Shown: positions 56,221 to 64,000 of the stretch, one piece after another | How the letters are laid out: every line of letters begins with the position of its first letter | Numbering within the stretch: the first letter of the stretch is position 1 | Origin: CAZRCZ01 sp964598765 | Lineage (GTDB): Bacteria > Sumerlaeota > Sumerlaeia > MVZB01 > JAJFLK01 | DNA length: 64,000 bases | Reading direction: 5' to 3' | Assembly (NCBI GenBank): GCA_964598765.1 | Contig: CAZRCZ010000001.1 | Coordinates: forward strand, 390,577 to 454,576 | The notes under the pieces: model-generated | The model's database searches: none | Told to the model about the DNA's origin: nothing | The model's input: only the letters and a program-made list of their open reading frames with translations | Program-made: the position numbers and the translations under genes

Positions 56221-56358
56221 AGATTAAACACGAAGACACAACGGAGGCACAAAGATCACAAGGTTTCAGACGAGAATCTTGTGAGCAAATGGAGCAAGGG
56301 ATTTTGCGTATCGGGTTTCCTCTTTCCTTCGTGACTTCTTTGTGTCTTTGTGTTTTTT
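56221..56358. repeat. CACAAAG-family inverted repeat between dehydrogenase genes
   Basis: Left arm about 56221-56263, right arm about 56322-56358, imperfect inverted copies of the 9194-9321 type (gattaaacac... and ...gtgtctttgtg). It fills the gap between the two acyl-CoA dehydrogenase genes. Confidence 0.75.
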
Positions 56359-56410
56359 CCTCGGAAATCGATCTAACTTCACTGGGAATGCTTGAAAGGA
56401 AAATAAATCA

Positions 56411-57547
56411 ATGAACTTCGGATTCAGCGAAGAACAGGAAATGATCCGCAAAAGCGCGCGGGATTTCGCGCGCGGGCAATCGTCCATCGAGCGCGTCCGC
56501 AAACTCGCCGACGACGAGCGGGGCTGGTCGCCGCAACTTTGGAAGCAAATGGCCGAGGCCGGTTGGCTCGGAACGACTTTTCCCGAACAGCACGGCGGTA
56601 TGGGGCTGGGTTACGTGGACCTGCTTTGCATTCAGGAGGAATTGGGCAAGGGGCTTTTGCCGGAGCCGATTCTCAGTTGCGTTCTGCTCGCGGGCAACTC
56701 GATCCTTTTCAGTTGCGACGACAATCTCAAGAACGCCCATCTGCCGAAAATCATTTCCGGCGAGAAGACGATGACGCTGGCCGCCTACGAATTGGCGGGG
56801 CGGTTCAACTTCGCGCGCGTCGAGACCACGGCGAAAAAATCGGGCGAAGGATACGTTCTCAACGGCTCCAAATCGTTCGTGCAGGACGCGGGATCGGCGG
56901 ATCAAATCATCGTCAGCGCCCGGACAAGCGGCTCAACCTCCGACGCCAAGGGAATCACGCTTTTTCTGTTGGATCGCGAAACACTCGGCGTGAAATTGAC
57001 GCCGATCAAAACGATTGACCGCCAAAGGCGGTTCACGCTCGACCTGAAAGACGTTAAGGTCGGCGCAGACCGCGTCGTCGGCAAACCGGACGAAGGCTGT
57101 GAGACGCTGGAAAAGACGATTGACCGCGCGACGGTCGCGCTCTGTGCCGAGATGCTCGGCGGCATGGAGGCCGCGCTCAACATGAGCGTCGCCTACTCCA
57201 AGGAGCGCGTGCAGTTCGGCAAGCCGATCGGCTCGTTTCAGGCGATCAAGCACAAATGCGCCAACATGTATGTCGCGCTGGAGACGGCGCGCTCGGCGAC
57301 TTATTACGCCACGATGGCCGTGGACGACGGTATGCCCGATCTCAAGGCGGCGGTCTCCTGCGCCAAGGCGCTTTGCTCCGACGCCTATCTGCAAATTTCC
57401 AAGGACGCGATTCAGGTCCACGGCGGCATCGGCTTCACGCACGAGCACGACGTTCACCTTTATTACAAGCGCGCCGTCGTCGCCAACGTCACCTTCGGCG
57501 ACGCGACGTGGCACCGCGACAGATACGCGGCGGAAAAAGGATTTTGA
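56411..57547 (+). CDS. acyl-CoA dehydrogenase, small-subunit-like
   Basis: A 378-residue acyl-CoA dehydrogenase-family protein starting MNFGFSEEQEMIRKSARDF, with GGMGLGYVDLLCIQEELG, TLAAYELAGRFN in place of the usual T-E-P-xx-GSD segment, and a C-terminal VHGGIGFTHEHDVHLYYKR. The loss of the canonical GSD motif and the HEHDxHLYYKR ending are typical of the non-catalytic or small partner in heteromeric dehydrogenases. It would pair with the upstream gene. Its ribosome site is GAAAGGAAA. Confidence 0.92.
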   Translation: MNFGFSEEQEMIRKSARDFARGQSSIERVRKLADDERGWSPQLWKQMAEAGWLGTTFPEQHGGMGLGYVDLLCIQEELGKGLLPEPILSCVLLAGNSILFSCDDNLKNAHLPKIISGEKTMTLAAYELAGRFNFARVETTAKKSGEGYVLNGSKSFVQDAGSADQIIVSARTSGSTSDAKGITLFLLDRETLGVKLTPIKTIDRQRRFTLDLKDVKVGADRVVGKPDEGCETLEKTIDRATVALCAEMLGGMEAALNMSVAYSKERVQFGKPIGSFQAIKHKCANMYVALETARSATYYATMAVDDGMPDLKAAVSCAKALCSDAYLQISKDAIQVHGGIGFTHEHDVHLYYKRAVVANVTFGDATWHRDRYAAEKGF

Positions 57548-57594
57548 AGAATTGTAGATTGCGGATGGTAGATTGTAGATTACCGAATAGATAG

Positions 57595-57725
57595 GGAGCT
57601 TGCTCTCTCCGTCAATTGTTTTCCGCGCGATCCCGAAGGGATCGAATTTGAGTAGCCACGGGTGAAACCCGTGGAATAAATCCCAAAATTAAACCCGACC
57701 CCGAAGGGGTCGAACTTAATTTGAA
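57595..57725. repeat. cluster of GAA-triloop hairpins
   Basis: Three perfect hairpins, each closing a GAA loop, lie in a row: CGATCCC/GGGATCG (57628-57644), CCACGGGT/ACCCGTGG (57656-57674) and CGACCCC/GGGGTCG (57696-57712). They occupy part of the 365-base gene-free stretch 57548-57912. Confidence 0.8.
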
Positions 57726-57835
57726 CGACATCCGCGAGGTTTATTTCAATCTGCGACCTCTGTATTCCCGGTGGCTTGATCCAGTTAGATTCTTATCCGC
57801 GTCTTGATTCGTTGACTAATGAGCCGGTCTTTAAT

Positions 57836-57890
57836 GTGGGAGGCGGTCTCCGACCGCCGAAGAATCGGCGCTGAGGACAGCGCCTCCCAC
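57836..57890. repeat. GTGGGAGGCG-family three-armed hairpin
   Basis: Outer arms gtgggaggcg (57836-57845) and cgcctcccac (57881-57890) are a perfect inverted pair and enclose two further hairpins: GGCGGTC/GACCGCC (57842-57858) and GCGCTG/CAGCGC (57868-57883). Same family as 48513-48595. Confidence 0.8.
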
Positions 57891-57912
57891 GTTGGTCAAT
57901 CCAGAACAAAGC

Positions 57913-59205
57913 TTAATCTTTACGACTGGCCATATGTTGATCCGCGAAGAGGAGATATTGCATCCAATCATAATCCGTCAACGCGTGGAGGCCGGAGCGG
58001 AGATGGTAGCCGATGGTCGCGCCGACGGGGTGATTGGGCGGAGGGAGTTCGGCGACGCTCAAGCCGGATTTCCCCAACAATTTGTAAACCGGCTCGGCGG
58101 CGAGCGCGGCCAGAAATTCGCCGCGAGGGTCGGCCCAGCGGTCTTCCGACGCGCTGGCGATGTAAACCGGACGCGGCGCGATGAGCGCGATCAACTCGTG
58201 CTGATCCACGGGCAATTCGGCCTCGCGCTCGTTGAAGCGCTGGAAATTCGCGCAAAACCAATGAGGAAACTGGCGATTGATGAGTCCCACCGTCTCGCCA
58301 AAAATTCGTTTCGAGAGCGCCGCGCCGCCGCAACCCGATTCGTTCGAGATCGCCATCGCGAAGCGCGTGTCCTGCGCGGCCGCCCAGAGCGCGGTCTTGC
58401 CCATGCGCGAATGTCCGACGACCGCGACGCGGCGGGCGTCAAGATCGTGATCGGTCTCGAAATAATCGAGCGCGCGCGAAAGCCCCCACGCCCAAACGCT
58501 GATCGCGCGCCCCTGATCCGGTCTAGGTTCGGATTGTCCGGCGGAAAGAAAATGGGAGAGGACGCCCTCCTTGTAATGCTGGGCGGAATCGGGACAAAAG
58601 TCGGCGGCGTTGAGCGTTGCGACAGCGTAACCCCTCTTTAGAATCGTCTCCAAAAGATGATCCCCCGGAAGATCGGCTGGCAAATTCGCAGGAGTATTCT
58701 TTAATTTGGCCGCGAGCGATTCGCCCGTATTCGGATGTTCGGATTTGGTGTCAAAAAGATGAAGCCCCACGAAAACCGGAACGGGTCGTTTGGCTTGATT
58801 CGGAACAAAAAGCGTAATGGTCATGCCCGGACCGCTGGCGTCCTTGGTGAATTGAACGCGGACGTTCTTGCGCGTCGCCAATCCCCCCACCGCCGACTTA
58901 TCGCTCGAAACGACCGCAAAACTCATCTCCTTGGGACGCTCATACGGACGCCCGTAAACGCTCGTCTCAAAAAGCCGAAGAATTTCCGGACGACGAACGT
59001 TGGTCCACGTCGCGGCGTCCATCACCGCTTTGCCCTCGCCCGTCGTCAACGGATCGGGCAACGAATAAGGCGGAACCTTGGTTTCGTCGTAATTCGGCTC
59101 TTCGGCGGGCAGGGTGGTCATCGTCCCACTGAATACCAAAAAGACGCGGAGGAAAGCGAACGGAGATCGTCGCCTCGGCTTGGAAAAAGGAAATCGTCTT
59201 CGCAT
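57913..59205 (-). CDS. CE15-like (glucuronoyl esterase-like) secreted hydrolase
   Basis: A 430-residue exported alpha/beta-hydrolase. The nucleophile lies in GHSRMGK (Ser266), followed by the SNESGCGGAALSKR segment, and the catalytic His407 in GLHALTDYDWMQYL; this order and spacing match bacterial carbohydrate esterase family 15. Members cleave ester bonds between glucuronic acid and lignin or other alcohols, so plant cell-wall breakdown is a reasonable guess; an acetyl-xylan-esterase-like role is an alternative. The signal region is basic (MRRRFPFSKPRRRS) with a later hydrophobic stretch. The start at 59205 is provisional (the frame opens at 59304, and a later ATG near TTLPAEEP exists). Confidence 0.87.
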   Translation of the reverse strand: MRRRFPFSKPRRRSPFAFLRVFLVFSGTMTTLPAEEPNYDETKVPPYSLPDPLTTGEGKAVMDAATWTNVRRPEILRLFETSVYGRPYERPKEMSFAVVSSDKSAVGGLATRKNVRVQFTKDASGPGMTITLFVPNQAKRPVPVFVGLHLFDTKSEHPNTGESLAAKLKNTPANLPADLPGDHLLETILKRGYAVATLNAADFCPDSAQHYKEGVLSHFLSAGQSEPRPDQGRAISVWAWGLSRALDYFETDHDLDARRVAVVGHSRMGKTALWAAAQDTRFAMAISNESGCGGAALSKRIFGETVGLINRQFPHWFCANFQRFNEREAELPVDQHELIALIAPRPVYIASASEDRWADPRGEFLAALAAEPVYKLLGKSGLSVAELPPPNHPVGATIGYHLRSGLHALTDYDWMQYLLFADQHMASRKD

Positions 59206-59477
59206 GATGCGACTGATATACACGCTTTTTCGATCCGCCGTCAATTCGGATCGGAGATGGCCCCGCTCAGACAAGAATTCCTTGTCAGCCCGCAACGAAC
59301 GCATCTAAAATTTCACCAGCCGGAAAGTTGCGCCTTGGCGCGCGGCCGGCCAGCGAGGCGGTTGAACCGTTGGGTCCGTCACAAACCGAGAGCGAATTTG
59401 AGGCAGAGAAGCCGCGCCTTGGGAAGGGCGAAAGGCGGAAGCCGAAAGGCGAAAAATTTGCCGGGCTTTTATTCTTG

Positions 59478-60878
59478 ATGACGTCATCCACTGTTCGCGC
59501 CGCTACGGTTGCCGCGCTGATCTTTGTTGGTGCGCTACTGGCATCCCAAGCAAGAGCGGATTCGCCCACGGACTCCGGCGGCGCAAATCACGGCTCCGTC
59601 TCGATTAGCCTGCTGGTTGCTTTTGGTGTTCTGCTTTTCATTTCGGCCTTTGCGGCGGGAGCCGAGACCGCCGTATTTTCACTCAACAAACTCGATGTCC
59701 TCCAAATCCGCAAACGCGGCTCTCCCTCCAATCGCGCGCTTCTCTATCTACTGGACAATCCCAACGACACGCTCATCACCCTTTTGGCCTTGAACAATTT
59801 CGTGAACGCGGGACTCTCGTTGATCGCGGGGGCGTTGACTGAATCTTACTTTTCCGGCTTGACACCCCTTAGCTTTTCCGTCGCGGCTCTTGGGGCAACC
59901 ATCGTCATTTTGGTTTTTGGCGAGGTCCTCCCCAAATGCGTTGCGCACGTCAAGGCCCGTCCCATGGCCCAAGCGGTTGCGTGGCCAACTGCCGCGATGT
60001 CCGTTGCGCTGACTCCGGTTCGCAGGGGAATTAACGCGATGGTCCACGTGGCGTTTGAGGCGATGGGCATTTCGCAACCCAAGCCGACGGAGCGAATCTC
60101 CGAGGAAGAACTCAAGGCCGTCATGAGCGCAGGGGAGGTCTCCACGCTTCTTGAAGAGGACGAGTTGGGAATGATTGAAGGGGTCTTCGAGTTGCGCCAC
60201 ACGTTCGCCGAGGAAATCATGATTCCCCGTCCCGACGTCGCCGCGTTTCCCGACGACCTGTCGCAAGAGGATCTGATCGCCAGATTGCGCGAGCTTCCCC
60301 GGAGCCGCGTTTTGATCTATCACGAAAGTCTGGATCATCCGGCCGGGTTTCTTTTGGTGAAGGAAATTTTGCTTAACCCTCAACAGAATTGGCGCGAGAA
60401 AATCCGCGAGCCATTGCTTCTTCCCCTCAAGGTCCGCCTGCTCGATCTTCTCAAGCGCTTCAGAAAACATTCCTCCAAAATGGCGGTTCTCGTGGATGAA
60501 TACGGCGGCGTGGCGGGGATCGTCACCCTCCACGATCTCTTGGAGGAGATCGTCGGCGACATCACGGAGCGTCATGAGCCGGTCATCGCGGAACTGCAAA
60601 CCTTGGGTCCGAACCATTGGCGCGTCAGCGGTCAAATGAACCTCGATGAGCTGGGCCGGGAATTGGGAACCAAATTTCCAGACGACATGGGAACCACCAT
60701 CGGCGGATATGTGATGAATGCGCTGGGTCGGGTTCCAACTCTCGGCGAAACATTGGATCACGACGGAATGCGTCTCAAGGTCGCCAAGATGACGGGACGG
60801 CGGATTATTCTTTTGGAAATCCACGGGACGGAGCCTGATTCAACCCAAACCAAATCCGAGGAGAAGGCGGCGGTCTAA
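59478..60878 (+). CDS. CNNM/CorC (HlyC-type) membrane transporter-like protein, first copy
   Basis: A 466-residue protein. A signal-like first helix (about 5-27) precedes a DUF21/CNNM membrane domain (about 45-225, FAAGAETAVFSLNKLDVLQIRKRG and VFGEVLPK), two CBS repeats (about 245-365; VLVDEYGGVAGIVTLHDLLEEIVGDI in the second) and a C-terminal CorC_HlyC domain. The family is linked to Mg2+/Co2+ export and divalent cation balance. The ATG at 59478 lacks a strong ribosome site. Its stop overlaps the next paralogue's start by one base (TAATG). Confidence 0.92.
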   Translation: MTSSTVRAATVAALIFVGALLASQARADSPTDSGGANHGSVSISLLVAFGVLLFISAFAAGAETAVFSLNKLDVLQIRKRGSPSNRALLYLLDNPNDTLITLLALNNFVNAGLSLIAGALTESYFSGLTPLSFSVAALGATIVILVFGEVLPKCVAHVKARPMAQAVAWPTAAMSVALTPVRRGINAMVHVAFEAMGISQPKPTERISEEELKAVMSAGEVSTLLEEDELGMIEGVFELRHTFAEEIMIPRPDVAAFPDDLSQEDLIARLRELPRSRVLIYHESLDHPAGFLLVKEILLNPQQNWREKIREPLLLPLKVRLLDLLKRFRKHSSKMAVLVDEYGGVAGIVTLHDLLEEIVGDITERHEPVIAELQTLGPNHWRVSGQMNLDELGRELGTKFPDDMGTTIGGYVMNALGRVPTLGETLDHDGMRLKVAKMTGRRIILLEIHGTEPDSTQTKSEEKAAV

Positions 60879-62251
60879 TGGCCGATCTTATTCTCATCCT
60901 CCTTGCCATCGGCGCCTGCCTTCTCCTCAGCTTCTTTTTTTCCGGCGCGGAGACGGCCGTCATCTCCGCCAGCCGCTATCGCTTGCGCCACCGCCACGAG
61001 GAAGGGGACGAAACCGCGGGCAAGACGCTGGAACTTCTCTCGAATACGCATCGCCTCTTGAGCGCCTTGCTGATCGGAAACAATCTGGTCACCGTTCTCG
61101 CAGTTTTGTTCTTCAAGTTGTTCTTGGATGAACGTTGGCCCGCATGGTCGCAAAGGCGCGTGCTCGGTCCCCTTCGTTGGGACGAGGCGGTAGGGATGGT
61201 GGTTATTACCCCGATCATCGTAATTTTTGCCGAGGTGTTTCCCAAGGCGCTCTTTCGTGCTCAAGCAGACTCGTGGATCTCGCCACTCCGTCCCATCCTT
61301 CGATTGATTGTCACTCCACTGACTCCGATTGTCGCGCTCCTCGATTCCTTGGTCCGAGGCGCGCTTTTTATGCTCGGCGGCGAGCGCGATTACGACGGCG
61401 GAATGACCCGAGGCGACGTCATCGCCATGCTCGAACCGCGTTGGAAACAGGAGGAGCCGGAGACCGAAAACAATACGGAAGCAACCGCGCCGGACCCAAC
61501 CACCGAACCATCCGCCCAACCGACAACCGAAACCATCGCGACCCCTCAGGAAGGAGACGAGCGCCTCCTCATCAAGAACATCATCCGTCTTGAAAAGCGG
61601 CAGGTTGGCGAAATCATGCAACCCCTCATCGGACTGGAAGCCGTCCACTTGGGGCACGTCACGATGGAGGGGTTCTTGGACATGGCCCGCCGCTCCGGCT
61701 ATTCCCGGTTTCCCGCTTACCGTTATCGCGTCGTCAACTTAATCGGCTACATTGACGTTTACGACGTAATCCGCGACGCGGGCAAGCGGCCCAATCTGGA
61801 AGACTTTGTCCGTCCCGCGCACTATGTCCCGGAAACCAAACGGGTGGACGACTTGTTGCAGGAATTTCTTCATCTGCGCCTGAACAACGCCGTCGTCGTG
61901 GACGAGTCGGGCGGCTGTTGCGGCTGGGTGACCCGCGAGGACATCTTGGAGGAGATCGTCGGCGAACTGGCCGATGAACTCGATCAACCCACCTCCCCGA
62001 TTCAGGAGCAAACCGACGGCTCCTATTTGATTGAAGGCCGCACACCTCCCGAAAAAGTAAATGAGGCGCTGGGAACAAATTTCGGCGACGCCGATTGCGA
62101 CACGTTGGGGGGAATCGTGATGAAGGAAATGGGGCGCATCCCCAAACCCGGCGACGAAATCACCATCCACGGATGGAAATTAAAAGTCGAAGACATGGAC
62201 GGCATGCGCGTCAGTCTCATCCGCGTCCGGCTTCCTTCACTTCCAACTTGA
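60878..62251 (+). CDS. CNNM/CorC (HlyC-type) membrane transporter-like protein, second copy
   Basis: A 457-residue paralogue of the previous gene with the same DUF21, CBS pair and CorC_HlyC order. The N-terminus begins directly with a membrane helix (LILILLAIGACLLLSFFFSGAETAVIS). Between the membrane domain and the CBS pair it carries an extra Thr/Pro/Glu-rich insertion (about 185-225, TEATAPDPTTEPSAQPTTE) not seen in the first copy. Translational coupling suggests that the two form a heterodimer, in line with the dimeric CNNM fold. Confidence 0.92.
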   Translation: MADLILILLAIGACLLLSFFFSGAETAVISASRYRLRHRHEEGDETAGKTLELLSNTHRLLSALLIGNNLVTVLAVLFFKLFLDERWPAWSQRRVLGPLRWDEAVGMVVITPIIVIFAEVFPKALFRAQADSWISPLRPILRLIVTPLTPIVALLDSLVRGALFMLGGERDYDGGMTRGDVIAMLEPRWKQEEPETENNTEATAPDPTTEPSAQPTTETIATPQEGDERLLIKNIIRLEKRQVGEIMQPLIGLEAVHLGHVTMEGFLDMARRSGYSRFPAYRYRVVNLIGYIDVYDVIRDAGKRPNLEDFVRPAHYVPETKRVDDLLQEFLHLRLNNAVVVDESGGCCGWVTREDILEEIVGELADELDQPTSPIQEQTDGSYLIEGRTPPEKVNEALGTNFGDADCDTLGGIVMKEMGRIPKPGDEITIHGWKLKVEDMDGMRVSLIRVRLPSLPT

Positions 62252-62293
62252 TGCTCTCGCCTATATTCCCTTGTCCCTCGACTTCTTGGATTC

Positions 62294-62327
62294 TAATCCT
62301 GTTTATCCTGTCCATCCCTGTTCAGTT
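62294..62327. repeat. single arm of AACAGGAT-family repeat
   Basis: taatcctgttt/atcctgtcc/atccctgttc units like those at 39491-39570. It sits just upstream of the promoter at 62340-62368. Confidence 0.55.
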
Positions 62328-62339
62328 TTCTTCCTCAAG

Positions 62340-62368
62340 TTGTCAATTCTCCCTCCTTGATCTATACT
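62340..62368 (+). promoter_or_regulatory. strong-looking sigma-70 promoter
   Basis: TTGTCA at 62340-62345 and TATACT at 62363-62368 with 17-base spacing, 49 bases before the GTG of the next gene. Five of six matches in each hexamer. Confidence 0.6.
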
Positions 62369-62416
62369 AAGGTCAAGCGGAGGAAATCCTAAAGCAGTCG
62401 AACCGGGAGCCGATCC

Positions 62417-63043
62417 GTGGCGGAAGAAGCCAAATCTCAAAAATCCAAAGGCGAAGAGGATTATTACGACCAGAAGCGTCACATTACCGAACAGGTGCGG
62501 ATGCGCTTCGCGCGGTTCGGCAATGAAACCCTCTCCATCGTGTTGGCCTACGCCCTCCAACCCAAGCGGATGCCAACGCTTCTGGATCGGATCGAGGTCC
62601 GAATCTCCGCGCAGGACATTGGCGCGCAACTGGACGCCATCTCGGCTTACATCGCTGAGAAGGGGCCGATGAAGTTCGTCCAACGGGCCATGCAACGAAA
62701 AGCCGAAGAGCTTGGAGCCATCAAACTGGACGACTCCGAAGAGCCGACTGCTTCCCCCGCGATTTCCAAACCCGATGTCCCGGCGACCCCAACTGTCGCT
62801 CCTACCACCCCCGCGCCCGGCCAAATTGAAACCCCAACCTACCAAGGGCCGGATCGGCGTTCCGGCTCCGAGCGGCGATCCAAACCCGATCGGCGGGACA
62901 AAATTGACGCGATTAACAAAAACAAACGCTACGGCGGCGACCGGCGCAAAAGCGCTCAAGGCCGACGGAAGGAAGACAAAACGCGGTCTCCTTTTTGGTG
63001 GCGTCAATTACGCGTCAATCCTAGAAAATCTGTATCTAAATGA
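62417..63043 (+). CDS. hypothetical protein with Arg-rich DRR-repeat tail
   Basis: A 208-residue soluble protein starting at GTG 62417 with GGGAG upstream. The first 105 residues are helical and well packed (QVRMRFARFGNETLSIVLAYAL); a Pro/Thr/Ala linker (about 115-140) follows, then a basic tail in which DRR or ERR recurs (GPDRRSGSERRSKPDRR, then YGGDRRKSAQGRR). I do not recognise the fold. The tail could bind nucleic acid, membranes or a dinucleotide. It has a good promoter of its own and lies before clpB. Confidence 0.78.
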   Translation: MAEEAKSQKSKGEEDYYDQKRHITEQVRMRFARFGNETLSIVLAYALQPKRMPTLLDRIEVRISAQDIGAQLDAISAYIAEKGPMKFVQRAMQRKAEELGAIKLDDSEEPTASPAISKPDVPATPTVAPTTPAPGQIETPTYQGPDRRSGSERRSKPDRRDKIDAINKNKRYGGDRRKSAQGRRKEDKTRSPFWWRQLRVNPRKSVSK

Positions 63044-63109
63044 TACATCGGCAGGGCCGCTCGGACCATTCGCCTCGCGTCTGCTTCATGAATTCCGTTT
63101 TCTCAATTC

Positions 63110-63124
63110 TGGCACCAATTCTGC
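63110..63124 (+). promoter_or_regulatory. sigma-54-like -24/-12 element upstream of clpB
   Basis: TGGCACCAATTCTGC keeps the invariant GG and GC at the right distance and matches the TGGCACG-N4-TTGC consensus except at two positions. It lies 36 bases before the clpB ATG. A TAAAAT at 63125-63130 could instead be a sigma-70 -10, but no good -35 precedes it. Confidence 0.4.
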
Positions 63125-63160
63125 TAAAATAACCCATGATAGGGGAGGAAATGCAACCTC

Positions 63161-64000
63161 ATGGATCTCAGCAAACTTACCCAGAAAGCTCAGGAAGCCG
63201 TCGCGGCGGCGCAAAGCGTCGCGACTAGTTTGGGTCACCAGCAAGTTGACGCGGAGCATTTATTGACCGCGTTGTTGGATCAAGAAGGGGGTATCGCGCC
63301 TCGGCTGGTCGAGCGCGCCGGAGGAAACGTCGAGGCGATTCGCGCCAAGCTGGAAAAAGAACTTAACCGTCTCCCCAAAGTTCGCGGCGAAACGCCCGCC
63401 GGCGGAATCTATGTCACGGCGACGCTCAATCAAGTTTTCCTTCAAGCGGAAAAAGAGGCCAAGCGACTCAAGGACGAATACATCAGCGTCGAGCATTTGC
63501 TCATGGGAATTCTGGAGGCGGCCAAGGATCGTCCCGCAGGAAAGGCGTTGATCGAAAACGGCGTGGATGGAAAAAGTCTGCTCAAGGCATTGGCCGAAGT
63601 GCGCGGCAATCAGCGCGTCACCAGCGACAATCCGGAAGCGACTTACGAGGCCTTGACCCGCTACGGCAGGGATTTGGTGGATCAGGCTCGCAAGGGCAAA
63701 CTTGATCCGGTCATTGGCCGCGACGACGAAATCCGCCGCGCAATCCGCATCCTCTCGCGCCGGACCAAAAACAATCCGGTCTTGATCGGCGAACCGGGGG
63801 TCGGCAAAACAGCCATCGTCGAAGGCTTGGCACACCGCATCCTGCGCGACGACGTGCCCGAAGGTTTGCGCACCACGACGGTTTTTGCCCTCGACATGGG
63901 AGCCTTGCTCGCGGGCGCAAAATTCCGCGGCGACTTTCAAGAGCGGCTCAAGGCGGTTCTGAACGGAGTCCAGAAGACGAGAGGGCGGATATTCCTTATT
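63161..64000 (+). CDS. clpB: ClpB disaggregase, 5' part (truncated by window edge)
   Basis: The first 280 residues of a Hsp100 chaperone. The N-domain is complete (MDLSKLTQKAQEAVAAAQS, with the two Clp_N repeats to about residue 150), followed by the start of the first AAA+ module: DPVIGRDDEIRRAIRILSRR, Walker A GEPGVGKTA near 210 and AKFRGDFQERLKAVL. ClpB works with DnaK to extract proteins from aggregates after heat stress. The ATG at 63161 is preceded by GGGGAGGAA. Distinguished from ClpA/ClpC by the N-domain and the spacing of the first Walker motif. Confidence 0.95.
   Translation, partial: MDLSKLTQKAQEAVAAAQSVATSLGHQQVDAEHLLTALLDQEGGIAPRLVERAGGNVEAIRAKLEKELNRLPKVRGETPAGGIYVTATLNQVFLQAEKEAKRLKDEYISVEHLLMGILEAAKDRPAGKALIENGVDGKSLLKALAEVRGNQRVTSDNPEATYEALTRYGRDLVDQARKGKLDPVIGRDDEIRRAIRILSRRTKNNPVLIGEPGVGKTAIVEGLAHRILRDDVPEGLRTTTVFALDMGALLAGAKFRGDFQERLKAVLNGVQKTRGRIFLI

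Noticed and set aside
57595..57725. Possible CRISPR array
   Set aside because: The hairpin units differ in sequence and spacing, with no repeated spacer length and no cas genes.

Overview
The window looks like chromosomal DNA of a Gram-negative, G+C-rich bacterium of the PVC superphylum (Planctomycetota/Verrucomicrobiota) or a close uncultured neighbour. This is an inference from gene content: a propeller/HEAT/c-heme 'PVC-type dehydrogenase', a Tat-exported DUF1501-like protein overlapping a large planctomycete-type cytochrome c protein, a second DUF1501 protein, ThuA-like and CE15-like genes, and many hairpin-type dispersed repeats. No rRNA, tRNA, CRISPR array or transposase was recognised. 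The last gene (clpB) runs off the right edge.

Layout. Positions 68-10981 are almost all minus strand: NAD synthetase, an M1 aminopeptidase with HEAT repeats, a small membrane protein, an orphan sugar-binding protein, the PVC dehydrogenase and a MaoC-like hot-dog protein. Positions 11182-19451 are plus strand: accB-accC, a PhnZ-like HD-domain protein, secG, a class II aldolase with a possible encapsulation-peptide tail, an RND/MMPL exporter and a DUF1501 protein. Positions 19455-26208 (minus) hold an FGE-like protein with a long coiled coil and the DUF1501-like/cytochrome pair.

Positions 26361-42963 (minus) form one long Tad/Flp type IVb pilus or secretion operon: flp, prepilin peptidase, cpaB, secretin, an FHA-CpaF fusion, tadB, tadC, a second CpaF, two FHA membrane proteins, two TadE and one TadG-like minor pilins, a membrane protein and a second Flp-like prepilin. 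Three successive FHA-bearing components and two CpaF ATPases, with no recognisable TadZ/CpaE or TadD, make it the most unusual system here.

Positions 44852-53222 (plus) are a signalling block: a PAS hybrid kinase with two receivers, a periplasmic c-heme kinase, a REC-GGDEF protein, a lone receiver and a DHp-REC-DHp-CA kinase. A GAF/sigma-54 activator faces it. Two sharply bounded segments of this block have a very different, C-ending codon use. Positions 55045-63043 carry a probable heteromeric acyl-CoA dehydrogenase pair, a CE15-like esterase, two CNNM/CorC paralogues and a protein with an Arg-rich tail; clpB follows.

At least five families of inverted-repeat elements are scattered through the window. 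Several lie inside the ends of coding sequences and supply signal-peptide, leader or C-terminal residues. Gene starts below were chosen by eye from Shine-Dalgarno spacing, overlaps and signal peptides, so several are provisional.
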